From assembly GCA_907163375.1 (NCBI GenBank), contig CAJQUW010008693.1:1-64000 (forward strand): a stretch of 64,000 nucleotides of DNA, given 5' to 3'. A program made the position numbers and the translations under genes. Source of the stretch: Prostheceraeus crozeri (Eukaryota > Platyhelminthes > Polycladida > Euryleptidae). Below are positions 23,990 through 34,962 of this stretch, piece after piece; the stretch's first letter is position 1; each line of letters opens with the position of its first letter. Under the pieces are notes generated by a model, which was given only the letters and a program-made list of their open reading frames with translations, had not been told where the DNA came from and did not search any database.

Positions 23990-24437
23990 CAATTCTTTCT
24001 TTGGAAATCTGAAGGAAAACAACAAATGGAAAGCGGTTCAATTTCAGGAGCATCAGATTCCTTGACAGACACATGGTGATCGCTTAATTTTTCCAAGATT
24101 TGCAAGTCAGATAAAGAAGAATCGTATTTTGGAAGCCAATCATGGTCTCTTTGCTTTCCAACAACTTTGTCTTTAATTTCCCAAACTGATGCTTTGCTTT
24201 GTTGTATTTGCTTTCCCATGACATTTTTTCTTTCATAATTTTACATTTTACCTTGTCTCTGTAATGATGATACATATTCCAATCTTTTTCAATATGTGCT
24301 TTGTACCGCTTATTTATGAGCACTTTTATTGTTTGTACCCATGGCTTTTGATTTCTCTTTACCTTTACATAGTCAAAATGCAATTTTCTCAATGCTTCAT
24401 TCAAAATGACTTCAATCATATTGTAAAAAATGTGCAT
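23990..24437 (-). pseudogene. LINE fragment: endonuclease-reverse transcriptase linker
   Basis: A 117-codon minus-strand frame (24084-24437) with QKPWVQTIKVLINKRYKAH, DWNMYHHYRDKVKCKI and KMSWESKYNKAKHQFGKLKT. It has the K-P-W, K-R-x-x-A and basic, tryptophan-containing pattern typical of the segment just before the fingers of non-LTR reverse transcriptases. A second frame continues to 23990. No catalytic box remains. The 5' and 3' limits are unclear. Confidence 0.6.
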
Positions 24438-24802
24438 ATTATTCAGCGTTTATGCAAATATGCTATCCTAGTTGATAGATTAGTTCTCTTTAGCTCACAG
24501 GGTAAGACATGCAGCTGGAAATCATCACTGGGCATACTTTAAATACGAAGTTGCGTCGATGTTGAGAGATGTGAACTAGGGCTGATATGAATGAGATCGC
24601 AGCTATTCAATTCTGTTCCCATTTTTCAATAGAAAATGCAACTCAATATTTAATTACACGTTGGAGAATTTTATTGTTTTTTTAGTAGATATCATGTTCG
24701 AAAAAATATTCTGTTTCCTGTCAATTTAATTGTGCGACCAATTAACATTGAAACTTATGCCAATTTTATCAATATCAAAGCCAAACATTTTTGAAGTTCA
24801 TG

Positions 24803-25256
24803 CACTAGGTGACATGCCACGCTCAATCACGCGTAATCTACGTGTAATTACACATGACCCTAAACATCCGTGGCTATGCGGGATATTGCTGCAACATCTG
24901 TTATATAAGTTAGCATAGTTGGAAGTCCTGTTGTATAGACTTTGCGTCTCATGTGTCTGCATGTATCAGAGGCTAAACCATGTGATAGGACCTCGATTTC
25001 ATGCGCAGCGAAGACAGAACATGCTTAGCGGTTCATCTTAGTGGTTCAAGCGGCAGCGCAGGCAACCGTGGACGACGTGCAAACTATAAAACGCTCACCC
25101 GCGCGTATTCATAAACATTCCCCATGTTTTAACAGCATCAGATCAATTGATTTCTGACTCTTAGTTCATCGCGTATGTACGGGGTAGAAGAATAGAATGT
25201 CCTTAACCACGGATGTTTGAGGTGTTCCGTAATTACGCGTGGCATGTCACCTAGTG
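24803..25256. mobile_element. CACTA-like non-autonomous element, copy 1
   Basis: 454 bp bounded by perfect inverted termini CACTAGGTGACATGCCACG. A 2-bp direct repeat TG sits on each side. ACGCGTAAT-type words repeat just inside both ends, as expected of subterminal binding sites in CACTA (EnSpm) elements. There is no transposase. The centre contains TTAGCATAGTTGG at about 24911, which is the unoccupied version of the site filled by the DD41D transposon in copy 2. Confidence 0.8.
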
Positions 25257-26363
25257 TGCTGAGGACTGTTCCACTCAATATCAAACAACATTTCTTCATG
25301 CTTCGGACAATTAGGATAACTCTGGTTTGGTTGGGTGGAGGGCGGTCAACAAATGGCGATGGCAGCAGAACCTGCAAGAGTGAAATTTCGATGCAGTGGG
25401 TCGTTTGTTGTTCGCTGCTGTTGAAATCAAAATATTTTCGATTCTGTGGGGCCCGTTGAATGTCCAATAAATCGCGGCGCCGACTACTCTCCGCTTCGTC
25501 TGTGGTGGAAATCCGTTGTGTCAGCAATGATAGACGATGCCTGTCGTCTCCGATTTTAATTAGCGATTAAGCAAGTCAGAGAATTAAAACACCAGACCAA
25601 TACTTGAAGAAGATGAAAAGACTAAGTTTGAATATGGAAGTGGACTTCTTCCGTCATTATGGGGAGACGACATAAATACACATTCAAAATGAAGCAAATT
25701 CTGTCATGAATGAACGATTTATTCTTCTAAGAGTCATTGGTGAACTTTCCTTGGTGAAACAATGATAACCAATTCGTTCCCGGCTTCGTGAACATTTGAT
25801 AGTAGAATATTCATTAGTTTTTCAGCACATCGTTAATGGACATAAAACTAACCAAAATACATCTGTGACATCCTTGACGTTACTTCACAAAATGCAACCC
25901 ACCTATCGGAGCGCAGTCAGTGGAACTTTATGATATCACGAAATCCCTCTCTGAATGTTCGTATCCAGTAGACATTGACTCTTGCGCCAATCGAAGAGGC
26001 AGCGAAACGTTTCGCAGCAAAGTGTAAATCCCATTTCAATACACTTTCTGTCGAGAAAAGTTGATTTTCTAAATTATTATCAGTTTGACTTGAAACAAAA
26101 AACGCTACTATTGACAGAAAATGTCATATTCTCAATTTTTCATCAAAAATGTCAGTGTTCGGCATTCATGCGATGCAAGGAGTAAGGACATATAGGATTT
26201 ATTCTTTCATGATTTTCCTCATGAACGCTAAATTTTCACAAGACAAGCAGCATAGCCTACTGAGTCATCATTCAAAATTCACTTACGAAATTTCGCTACA
26301 ATTCAAAAATAAATTATTTCCACGCCTAAACATTTGTGTACCAACAGATATGTCAGACAACAC
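25257..26363. other. Unassigned sequence between the two CACTA-like elements
   Basis: Short frames only, no recognisable protein, RNA or repeat end. Confidence 0.5.
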
Positions 26364-26490
26364 CACTAGGTGACATGCCACGCTCAATCACGCGTAATTC
26401 ACGCGTGAACCACGCGTAATTTACACATGACCCTAAACATCCGTGGCTATGCGGGATATTGCTGCAATATAAGTTATATAAGTTAGTATA

Positions 26491-28290
26491 CAGGGTGTTT
26501 CAGAAATGCTGGGCACAACTTGATGAATCATAATTCCCATTTATGCAGCCATTCGAACGAGGTCCATTTGAATCTATAGAAGTAGGAGTCACACTATGTC
26601 TATGCAAAAGTGAGGGACTCCGCTTCCATTAGAATTCGCTGCTAATTTGCTCAGACAATCAGCAAATATGACTGTTCATAGTTCTGCATTTTATACCGCT
26701 GTTTTAGTTGATTTTGAGCTATGGTTATGTTAGATAGGCTATTCATTCCATAATCAATTTCAATACTTGAATTGAATACTTGACCTCAAATCACAGTAAG
26801 TTTACAAGCATACTCAATTTCTATGATTTCAAATGTTAATACATTGTTTTCCGCATAAATTCAAACTGATATTCGTTCACTGATATATCGATTTCTTCAT
26901 TTTGCACTGTTAGTAAGTAAGAGTTTTAAAATACTCGCGTTATGGCTGAAGATGACAGACTTGAGCAGAAGATTAAGGCTGTACGTTTATATTCTCTTTC
27001 TCAAGATGCTGTTGAGGTTGAAAGACAACTTTTACGTCAATATGGAGAGAATGCAATCGATCGTAGAACGATTGGACGCATCAATAAACAGTTTGATAAA
27101 ACTGGTAGTGTTCAACCGAAAAAGCCTACCGGTAGACCACGGTCTATCACGACCGATGAAAACAAGGCAGTGTTGGTTGAGCTGCTTGTTGACAATGGTG
27201 CCGAGCCTATGTCAAGCCGGAAATTGTCAAATGCCTGTCATCTAAGCCATTCGTCCACTTACAGACTTCTCAAGGAACTGAAGTGCAAGCCGTATATTCC
27301 ACGCTTGATAAATGAATTGTCCGAAGACGACTTTGATCGCAGAGTTGAAACTTGCGACATCTTACTGGGTATGATGGATAGAGATCCCGAGTTCGCGAAT
27401 AACATCTTATGGTCTGATGAAACACAATTCAAACTTTCTGGAACAGTCAATCGACACAACTGTGTAATCTGGTCGACACAAAACCCTCAGTGCACTGTTG
27501 AAAGTAATGGTCAGGCCCCAGGCGTAATGGTATGGTGTAGCATTCGTTTGAGTGGAGTAGTTGGTCCTGTATTCATCGATGGAAATTTCAACGGTGAGAA
27601 ATATCTTGACTTGCTTCGTGAACATGTCTTCTCCATCAATGATGACAATATGTGGTTCATGCAAGATGGTTGTCCGGCACATTACGCCACATCAGTCAGG
27701 AGACACCTGGACCAGCACTTTAAAGAAAGATGGATTGGTCGTCGAGGTCATGTGGAGTGGGCCCCACGTTCTCCGGACCTTACACCTTGTGATTTTTTTA
27801 TGGGGCTTCCTCAAAGATAGAGTTTTTGCACGTCGACCTAGGAGTCTTCCAGACTTAAGGAGCTTTATCATCGAAGAAGTTCACAACATAACTCCAGAAC
27901 TGTGTCATAAAGTTTGCCAGTCCGTTTCTTCCCGATTTCGAGCGTGCATTGCCAAGGAAGGCCAACAGTTTGAACATGATCGATAACTTGTACTTTGACT
28001 ATGCTCTCATTGTTTTCTTGTTAAATGTCTATTATTTGCTTATACAAGAATAACTTTATCAAAGAAAAAAGGCTTTTTCATTTCCCGATTTAGTGGTTAA
28101 AATGATACTGGCCCTTATTATATAAGTTTGCTAAGATCTACAGGTGTACATGAATACATCGGCTATATAACATGTTTACATCAATATGAAGTTTTGCGAC
28201 TGTCAGGGCACTATTACGATGGTAAATATAGATAAAGATCATGATATAAAAATTTTTATGCAAAGTGCCCAGGATTTCTGAAACACTCTG
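26491..28290 (+). mobile_element. Tc1/mariner-superfamily DD41D (rosa-like) transposon, nearly complete
   Basis: 1800 bp bounded by 26-bp inverted repeats CAGGGTGTTTCAGAAATGCT... on the left and CAGAGTGTTTCAGAAATCCT... on the reverse of the right end, with TA on both sides (26489-26490, 28291-28292). It holds one transposase gene with a single visible break. It is the youngest-looking element in the window because its reading frame is almost intact and it interrupts another transposon. Confidence 0.9.
26942..27986 (+). pseudogene. DD41D (rosa-like) transposase, one frameshift
   Basis: A DDE/D transposase that would cut and paste the surrounding element at TA sites. The start is the ATG at 26942 (MAEDDRLEQKIKAVRLYSL). 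An N-terminal helix-turn-helix lies around residues 10-115. A GRPRSI hook follows at about 65-70. The first aspartate is in LWSDETQF (about residue 160), the second in FMQDGCPAHY (about 240) and the third in SPDLTPCDFF. Counting from the second to the third aspartate gives 41 intervening residues. The frame stops at 27820 because a run of seven T at 27793-27799 shifts it by one (net +1 or -2). The other frame continues WGFLKDRVFARRPRSLPDLR to a stop at 27986. Full length would be about 347 residues, usual for the family. Confidence 0.88.
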
Positions 28291-28641
28291 TAGTTGGAAG
28301 TCCTGTTATATAGACTTTGCGTCTCATGTGTCTGTATGTATCAGAGGCTAAACAATGTGATAGGACCTCAATTTCATGCTCAGGGAAGAAAGAACAGCTT
28401 AGCGGTTCATCTTAGTGGTTCAAGCGGCAGCGCAGACGACCGTGGACGACGCGCGAACTATGAACGCTCGCCCGCGCGTTTTCATAAACATTTCCCATGT
28501 TTTAACAGCATCAGATCAAGTGATTTCTGACTCTTAGTGCAGCGCGTATGTACGCGGGTAGAAGAATAGAATGTCCTTAACCACGGATGTTTGGGGTGTT
28601 CCGTAATTACGCGTGAATCACGCGTGGCATGTCACCTAGTG

Positions 28642-29286
28642 ACATTTACTCTCAGCAATTTTTTGACCTTCTTGGATTACATAAAAAAAAATTCGTTAAG
28701 ATAATGCCATGCATCTTACATTAACATTCTACCCGTTGGAGGGTCAATGAGCCCATAGAAATTTTTTACATCGCTCCGAAGCTATGATGGTTAATAACTA
28801 CGACTCTAGCTTTTCGTGACGCTTAGTTTCTACGTACTTCTGAAAAAACAATCCAAATTTCATCAATTTTAGCCCATGGAAAATTTTCAAAATGACCTTC
28901 ATTTAACAACATTTTTTGAAAATCGAGCAGATTTTAGTCAACTTTTTGAAAAATTGAGCGTCTCAGTCAATTCAAATCACTTATCGATCATTTACAAAAT
29001 ACAAATTAAGTTATAATTAACATGTCCATTCATCCACGAGTGCACCCATGGCAATTGCGCAATTGGAATAATAGCAGGATCATAGCCTAGATACAAAATA
29101 CTTACTATAGATTGATGAGTAGGCCTAATGCTATCAGCTTGTGCTATAAATAGTGGATCACATGCCTCACAATGTTTTTTGACATTGTGATATTTTTTAT
29201 TTTTCACAATATCACGGTAATGCATAATTTTCTCATGACTAATCATAGATATCTTCATACCAGATGACGCTTGAATGCCGAAAGTA
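28642..29286. other. Unassigned sequence
   Basis: AT-rich, only one 88-codon minus frame (28992-29258) without a known domain. Confidence 0.5.
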
Positions 29287-30475
29287 TTCTAACCCAATGA
29301 AGATGAAAATCATGTCGATTTCTACATCAATCAGCGGACACTAATGCCGTAGTTGGCATTATTGCTCGACGGACAATAAATGACCTTCATTGTACAATAA
29401 ATATTATCGAAGAATTTATCGCTATATAGCTGTTAAAATTTCATATCGCTCTGTGGTTGTATGCAATTTATTCGTTATATGCAGACATAGAAATAAATTG
29501 ATTACCTGAAATTGACTAGAATGGAAATTGACTAAAGGTCACGGCACCGCCGGGGAACTAAGTTGGGGCATGAAGAACCAATGAAAAGATTACAATTACT
29601 CATGTGACTGATTCTAACCCAATGATACAGCCGTTGACAGGTGTATCTAAATGAAAATGCGTGAGATTTATGTGCCACTATTGTGTATTGCGTGAAGCTT
29701 ATTTTCCATTCTAGAGGTTTTGTTGTTGTCGATTTCTATGTATGCAGACGTTCGTGTACTTCAGAACATAGAAATAGGACAATTGATATTTACAATGTTT
29801 AAGTATGTAGTTATTCTGAAACACATGCCAAATATTTCGATGAACAACGCTATTGATAATGCTAAGATAGCGCTCACCTTGAGATGTCTATAATGAAACA
29901 TTCGACAACCCATAGAAATCGAATTGTTATCAATGGCAATTATCTACCGAAATTGTCCAAAAAAACTCTACTGTGACAATCAGTCTAATTGACCAGCTTC
30001 ATTTCATGAAGGAATATGTTATGAAGACGCTAACTTAGCGCTCAATCGAGTAATTCCTTTTTCCTGTGGAAGGACAGTAATGATAAGATGAATAGATGGA
30101 AGCGTTATCTTCAAATAATTTTCTAAATGGTTGATTAAAGCATCAGCGTATGACAGCTTGCTGAAACCGTGCAATTCGTCTCCGCCGCGCTATCAAGCAA
30201 TAAGGTAGTTATCGCACTCCAGGATTCGTCTCGATCTTCGGTCTCGACGAATCCTAGAAGGTGATAATCATCACATATAGTCCGCTGAATTACATTAAAA
30301 TTGCATGCATTATTGTTCAAAAGAAGCACTGTATGTCAAATCTCTACAGAAATTATACAATAGTCAGAATTTTGGAGCAAAACTTTCTGAGTTATCCATA
30401 TGAAAAACAAAGATTGTCACTTTAGAATCATTGTTTATTGACATCGCCATAGATTTCATCTTCATTGGGTTAGAA
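29287..30475. repeat. Inverted repeat pair TTCTAACCCAATGAAGATGA with TA flanks
   Basis: TTCTAACCCAATGAAGATGA at 29287 recurs as its reverse complement ending at 30475, each side bordered by TA (29285-29286, 30476-30477). A shorter copy of the motif is at 29612. This is what a small Tc1/mariner-type element would look like. The interval overlaps the left end of the larger inverted repeat that starts at 29362, so the two readings conflict and at most one is a simple insertion. Confidence 0.5.
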
Positions 30476-30800
30476 TACCAATAATATCCGCTTCTATCCA
30501 CTCCTCACGGCGTCCGAAGAATCTATGCATTTATGCCCTCTAAAGCGGATACTATTCCTGTATTTGTGATAGCTGATCAAGAAGTCTATGGTACAATGTC
30601 AAAACTCGATGACTAAACACTTGATATCAGTGCAAAAAGTAGGGAACTATGAAATTTTATACACCAAATAGATAACATTGACCAGGTAGACAGAGCATAG
30701 TGCATATAGAGATATGAAGTTTCAGATTTTTTCTGCACCTAAGCTGAGATTCTAGTAAAATAATTTACACATATTTTCAAAAATCCATGTTTAAGTTATC

Positions 30801-31037
30801 ATTTGTTGTTGTTTGTAAGCTGAAATTATTGAAATAATGTTATTTTTTTAGTTTTTCTACGCACAAAAATTAATGTAATTTGTTAATATATATTTCGCCA
30901 ATCTGGCCTTGCCAATTGTAATATTGTATTGACAAGGCCAGTTCGGCGAAATATATATTAATAAATTACATTAATTTTTGTGCATAGAAAAAAATAACAT
31001 TATTTCAATAATTTCAACTTACAAACAACAACAAATA
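30801..31037. repeat. Perfect-looking 118-bp hairpin at the centre of the fold-back region
   Basis: Arms 30801-30910 and 30930-31037 are reverse complements with few mismatches (ATATATTTCGCCAATCTGGC against GCCAGTTCGGCGAAATATAT; TTGTTGTTTGTAAG against CTTACAAACAACAA). The centre lies near 30919. The arms match better than the rest of the fold-back, so they may be a separate, younger palindromic MITE. Confidence 0.75.
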
Positions 31038-32206
31038 ATATCGAAGTTATTCTTTACAAAATCAATCGAAATAACAAAACATGTTTAACAAAATAACAAA
31101 ATCTGTCTCAATGCGATCAAACATGCTCCAAACATTGTCTCAAAACGTTTTCTTGCAACAGCTGATTAAAACACATCGCTTACCATTCATCCACCATCAA
31201 TTTCCAATACACTCATAAAATGATTGTCTTAAAAGAAAGTGAAATTCAATTCAAAGCTTCTATTTAAAAAAAGCAGATGCCTCCATTGAAACAAGCATGC
31301 TCCAATGGTGCTTTGTAGAGACTTTGGGAGTGTCTGAATCATAGAAACTGAAGCATGATAAGAAATGGCAGAGCAGTCTATTAGTTATTTGCGTAACTAG
31401 TGCATGATTGCTTCTTTATAGCATTCCACGAGTTAGATATCCTAAATGCCCGAACCCGTAGGGTGAGAGCCATTTAAATTTGACGAGTTAGAATGCTGTG
31501 ATGAAGCAATCCAATGCACGAGTTGCATAGAGAATTTATTTGCCGACGTGCTATGATGATCAAGGACAGATTGTGATTGATGTCTATGATCATCGAGAGT
31601 AATTGAATAGAAAATTTAGATTCATCAATCGTGAAAATATCTATTCAGAGATCTAGTCTAAACTGAATCAGAAAAAGAGCACTCATGATTGGCATAGATG
31701 ACGCTCTTTCCCGTGCATTGGAGTAAATATTATTTCCGCGCGGGCGATAATCTGCTTTACAGGTCAAATAAAGCGATAGGATATCTACAATGCATGCACG
31801 GAGACAAATAAGTGATAGTTATCCCTTTATATAGTGCGATAACTACCTTATTGCTTCACAGCGCGGCGGAGACAAATTGCACGGTTTCAGCACGCTGTCA
31901 TTCATAGGAGGATAGATAAATGCGATTGATAAAAGATCGATATCTATGGCTTAAAATATGGCTATCATAATGGCATAAAATAACAATGTAATGGCTTACC
32001 AATCGCTTCATTATAGAAAGCTCAAACTGAACGCCACCTTAGCATTATAATATTTGGCAAGTGTTTCAGAATAGATCCATTCTTAAGCATTGTAAATATC
32101 AATTGTTCTACTTCTATGTCCTGAAATATACAACGAACACATTGCATACAATCACAGTGCGATAAGAAATTTCAACAGCTATGTAGCGATAAATTCTTCG
32201 ATAATA

Positions 32207-33622
32207 CGAGGGGCGTACCAAAGTTCGTGATGTTTGTCTCTCCTATCTATAGACGTCCATTTTGGCGCAAGTGCATATCTAAATATTATTTTATAGTTCT
32301 GATAATTGCTTTCCACAAGAAAAACATTTAATTTCCAATTGTACAAATATTTATTGACAAAATTAAGGGTGTATCAAAACTCTTTTTTCGATTTGGTCAC
32401 CTTAAATTTCGATACATTTTTCCCATTTCTTCTCTAGTTTCTTCATTCCTTCTTCAAGCCAATCTTGCGGAAATTTCCCGAATGAAGCTTTCGGTACTCT
32501 CTTTATCTCTTTCACCATTGAATCGAATACCCCCGATTGAATACTTTATCGGACCGAAGAGATGGATGTCACTAGAGGTCAAGTCAGGGAATACAGTGGG
32601 CGAGGAAGCAGCTACCACTTCAGCTGCTTGATTGTGGTAATCGTTTTCGCCCCTTGGTCCCCTGCGTTATGCTGCAGACATGAAGGACGTCGCGTAATCT
32701 TTTCCTGTCTTTTTTACGGCAAAAAGCTTGCGCACGATCTATGAGGGGCTGCTGTATTATTCGGGATTGATTGTGTGATCAGAAGGGCAGTAGTCAACAT
32801 GAATCAAACTTTCGCAATCGCAAAAGACTGTCACCTGGAACTTGCCCTGCAGAAGAAGATGCTGTCTTGGTGTGATCCGGTGGCTGCTCACCTCGCATTA
32901 TCCATTCCATTCATTTTTCTTTTCGTCTCTATTATGGCATGAAGTTTGGCAGCGGAGTTCCATCAACCGTGATGAATCTCCTCCAAAACCCTTCGTCATG
33001 GTCTTCCAGAAGACCAAGAACAACAGAGGAGTTGACCCGAGCGCCTTTCTGTTCTGCAGTCAGCAGCCTTGGTACCCAACGAGCCGAAACATCGGACAAC
33101 TCAAGGCGGTCATGGAAGATATGCTCATGAGTTCCCACGTAACAGCAGGGCAGACTTTTCCTCCAGTTCATCAAATGTTGGGCGTCTGTGAGACTGGATC
33201 AGCTGCCAAATCAAATCTTCATTTTCTTCGCTGGCTTGAATGGATGGATGGCCACACCGCTCACCGTCTTCCAACGACTTCCGTCCCTCTTGGAACATTT
33301 GCTTGATGGTCGATCTTGCAGGAGCATTGTCTCGAAGACTGTTTTTAGACGCTCAGCCGATCGGGTTGGTGTTTCCCGTTTCCTTGGACAGAAAGAGCAG
33401 ACAAGATCTCCTCTTACGATTTGTGAAGTCCGTCATGCTGACAAAATTAAAATTGCTTCATTAGTTACCGGCTTCAGTTCGTGTCTCTGTAGCTTACTGA
33501 TCAACCGACAATACCTCACAGGCAATGCACATGATTGATACATGACAACGATCAATGATCAAAGAAAAAATTGAATTAAAACCACAGTAATCAAACGTCA
33601 CGGACTTTTGGTACGCTCTTCG
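32207..33622 (-). mobile_element. Dead mariner element in the right arm of the fold-back region
   Basis: 1416 bp between inverted ends CGAGGGGCGTACCAAAGTTC and CGAAGAGCGTACCAAAAGTC (reverse of the right end), with TA on each side (32205-32206, 33623-33624). The minus strand carries a broken transposase. The matching left arm of the fold-back shows the uninterrupted sequence around 29400, so the insertion postdates the fold-back. Confidence 0.88.
32530..33470 (-). pseudogene. Mariner transposase relic
   Basis: Minus-strand order: a TSQIVRGDLVCSFCP-like start near 33420, ELSDVSARWVPRLLTAEQK (about 33050-33110), and WRRFITVDGTPLPNF (about 32940-32985) where D-E-T-W of the first catalytic site reads D-G-T. 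Then come MEWIMRGEQPP (about 32890), scattered remnants, and PDLTSSDIHLFGP (about 32550-32590), which keeps the third aspartate. Several stops and shifts. The V-S-A-R-W-V-P-R-L-L-T motif is diagnostic of mariner DD34D transposases. Not functional. Confidence 0.8.
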
Positions 33623-33897
33623 TATTTATTGCACGACGAGGGTCATTTATATCGTCCGTCGAGTAATAGAAGTATTTTAATGCATTTGGAAAAGTGTCTA
33701 GAAACAACAATTACAGTGATGATCATAGAAAGTGGAACACCTAAATTTTGTCTCATTTAATGAAATTTCGTCAATTACAGATTCAAATTTGGCAGATAAA
33801 TGAAAAAAAAAGGTTGAAATTATTTTTTTTGTTGTTCAGTGGCTCTGTAGAGCCAGTTGGCCCTTAAAATGGCCCATGTTACGTTCCCTGGTGGTCA

Positions 33898-34929
33898 CTA
33901 ATATTTCGTACCCTCGCAAGAAAGTTCAATCACTTGTCGAATCCGGAAGGGCATACTTTTGATCAAGCGGTTGATTATTTCTTGATCTAAACCCTCCCCC
34001 TCTTGCCTTAGCAAAGCTTCAAGTCGAGGAAGACCATCTCCAGGAAGAATTGATCGCCTCACACGGCTCTTCACTAAACTGCAGACATTTTCAATTGGAT
34101 TGAGGTCTGGTGAGCAAGCGGGCCATTTCAAAGTTCGTATGTCGACTTGAGCTTTGAATGAACTAGTCACTCACACAACTCCTGTGACAAGTGGCGTTGT
34201 CGTCCATGAAAATCCAGTCGGAGGAAGGATCACCCACTTGAGAGGACAATGGAAGAATGTGCCTTTGCAAAACGTTCGCATATCAATCGGAATTCATGTT
34301 ATCCCTTTGGATATGGAGTTCAGTTCAGTCATTCATTCAGATCGCTGCCCAAATCATCAATCCTCCACTTCCATAATTCACAGGCAATGTCAAATGACCA
34401 GGAATTGAGTCATCTGACTTCATCCAAACTCTCAAACGGCCATCGTGACAGCTGAGACCGACAGAGGCTTCACCATACTCCAAACTACTCAATTCCATTG
34501 AGAATGCTAGTGGCAATGTCGCATCGCCTAATTCAACCTCAAGCTCTAGTGGTTGGCGGTCTCTTACGGCTTTTGAAGTTTCACTTTTCAGATGACGTCT
34601 CACCTTCACGTCAGAAACCCGTCGGCTGCCGAAGGGAACGCCTCAACTCGGCTGAGGACAAATATGAATAGCTTCTAAACCAAGCGAATAATCATCCAAT
34701 CTGTTCGAAAGCCTGTCTTTCTTCTCCGACCAGATCCAACATTTCTGGACAGAGAGAAAAAATTAGTTTTCCGCCTGTGGACGGTGGTCTTTGGGATGCC
34801 TACTTTTTGGCTAACTAGCCGTTCAGACTGTCCATCTGACAAAAGGGCAGACAGAGACTTTGCCTTCAAAAGCACTTTAACAAGATTCGAATCAGTGTCG
34901 TCATGACATAAGATGAATTTAAAACCCAA
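33898..34929 (-). pseudogene. Tc1-like DD34E transposase relic
   Basis: Minus-strand pieces: SDGQSERLVSQKVGIPKTTV (34770-34840), a helix-turn-helix of the Tc1 paired-like domain. HDGRLRVWMKSDD and NYGSGGLMIWAAI (34337-34450) cover the region after the first aspartate. DWIFMDDNATCH (about 34180-34215) has the second aspartate. WPACSPDLNPIENVCSLVKS (34035-34115) has the final glutamate in N-P-I-E. Frameshifts and a stop lie between the second and third catalytic regions, so the protein cannot be made. DD34E class is inferred from N-P-I-E-N. Confidence 0.82.
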
Positions 34930-34962
34930 TGAAACTTTTATTTACAACTTATCTGGGTCAAC
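34886..34962. repeat. 77-bp direct repeat, left copy, flanking a MITE
   Basis: Begins TTCGAATCAGTGTCGTCATG and ends ATCTGGGTCAAC. It is identical to 35485-35561 except one visible base (GTCGTCAT against GTCATCAT). The copies touch the MITE ends exactly on both sides. Confidence 0.9.

Larger units (their letters stand above)
26364..28641. mobile_element. CACTA-like non-autonomous element, copy 2, split by a DD41D transposon
   Basis: Has the same CACTAGGTGACATGCCACG termini as copy 1, with a 2-bp direct repeat AC at 26362-26363 and 28642-28643. Left arm 26364-26490 and right arm 28291-28641 together match copy 1, apart from an additional ACGCGT-containing subterminal repeat near 26390-26425. 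The transposon at 26491-28290 sits at a TA in the middle. Confidence 0.85.
29362..33666. mobile_element. Fold-back-like element with long imperfect inverted arms, interrupted by a mariner
   Basis: The left end TTGCTCGACGGAC and the reverse of the right end TTACTCGACGGAC are flanked by TA on both sides (29360-29361, 33667-33668). Inside, the first 120 bp match closely in inverted orientation (AATTTATCGCTATATAGCTG against AATTTATCGCTACATAGCTG). Further inverted blocks follow: 29750-29900 against 32010-32130, and 30150-30220 against 31830-31905 (CCGTGCAATTCGTCTCCGCC against its counterpart). The arms are not equal: the left has an extra ~250 bp. Without the mariner at 32207-33622 the element would be about 2.9 kb. 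No protein is visible. Confidence 0.65.

Noticed and set aside
32842..33306. 154-codon plus-strand frame
   Set aside because: It is the antisense shadow of the mariner relic on the minus strand.
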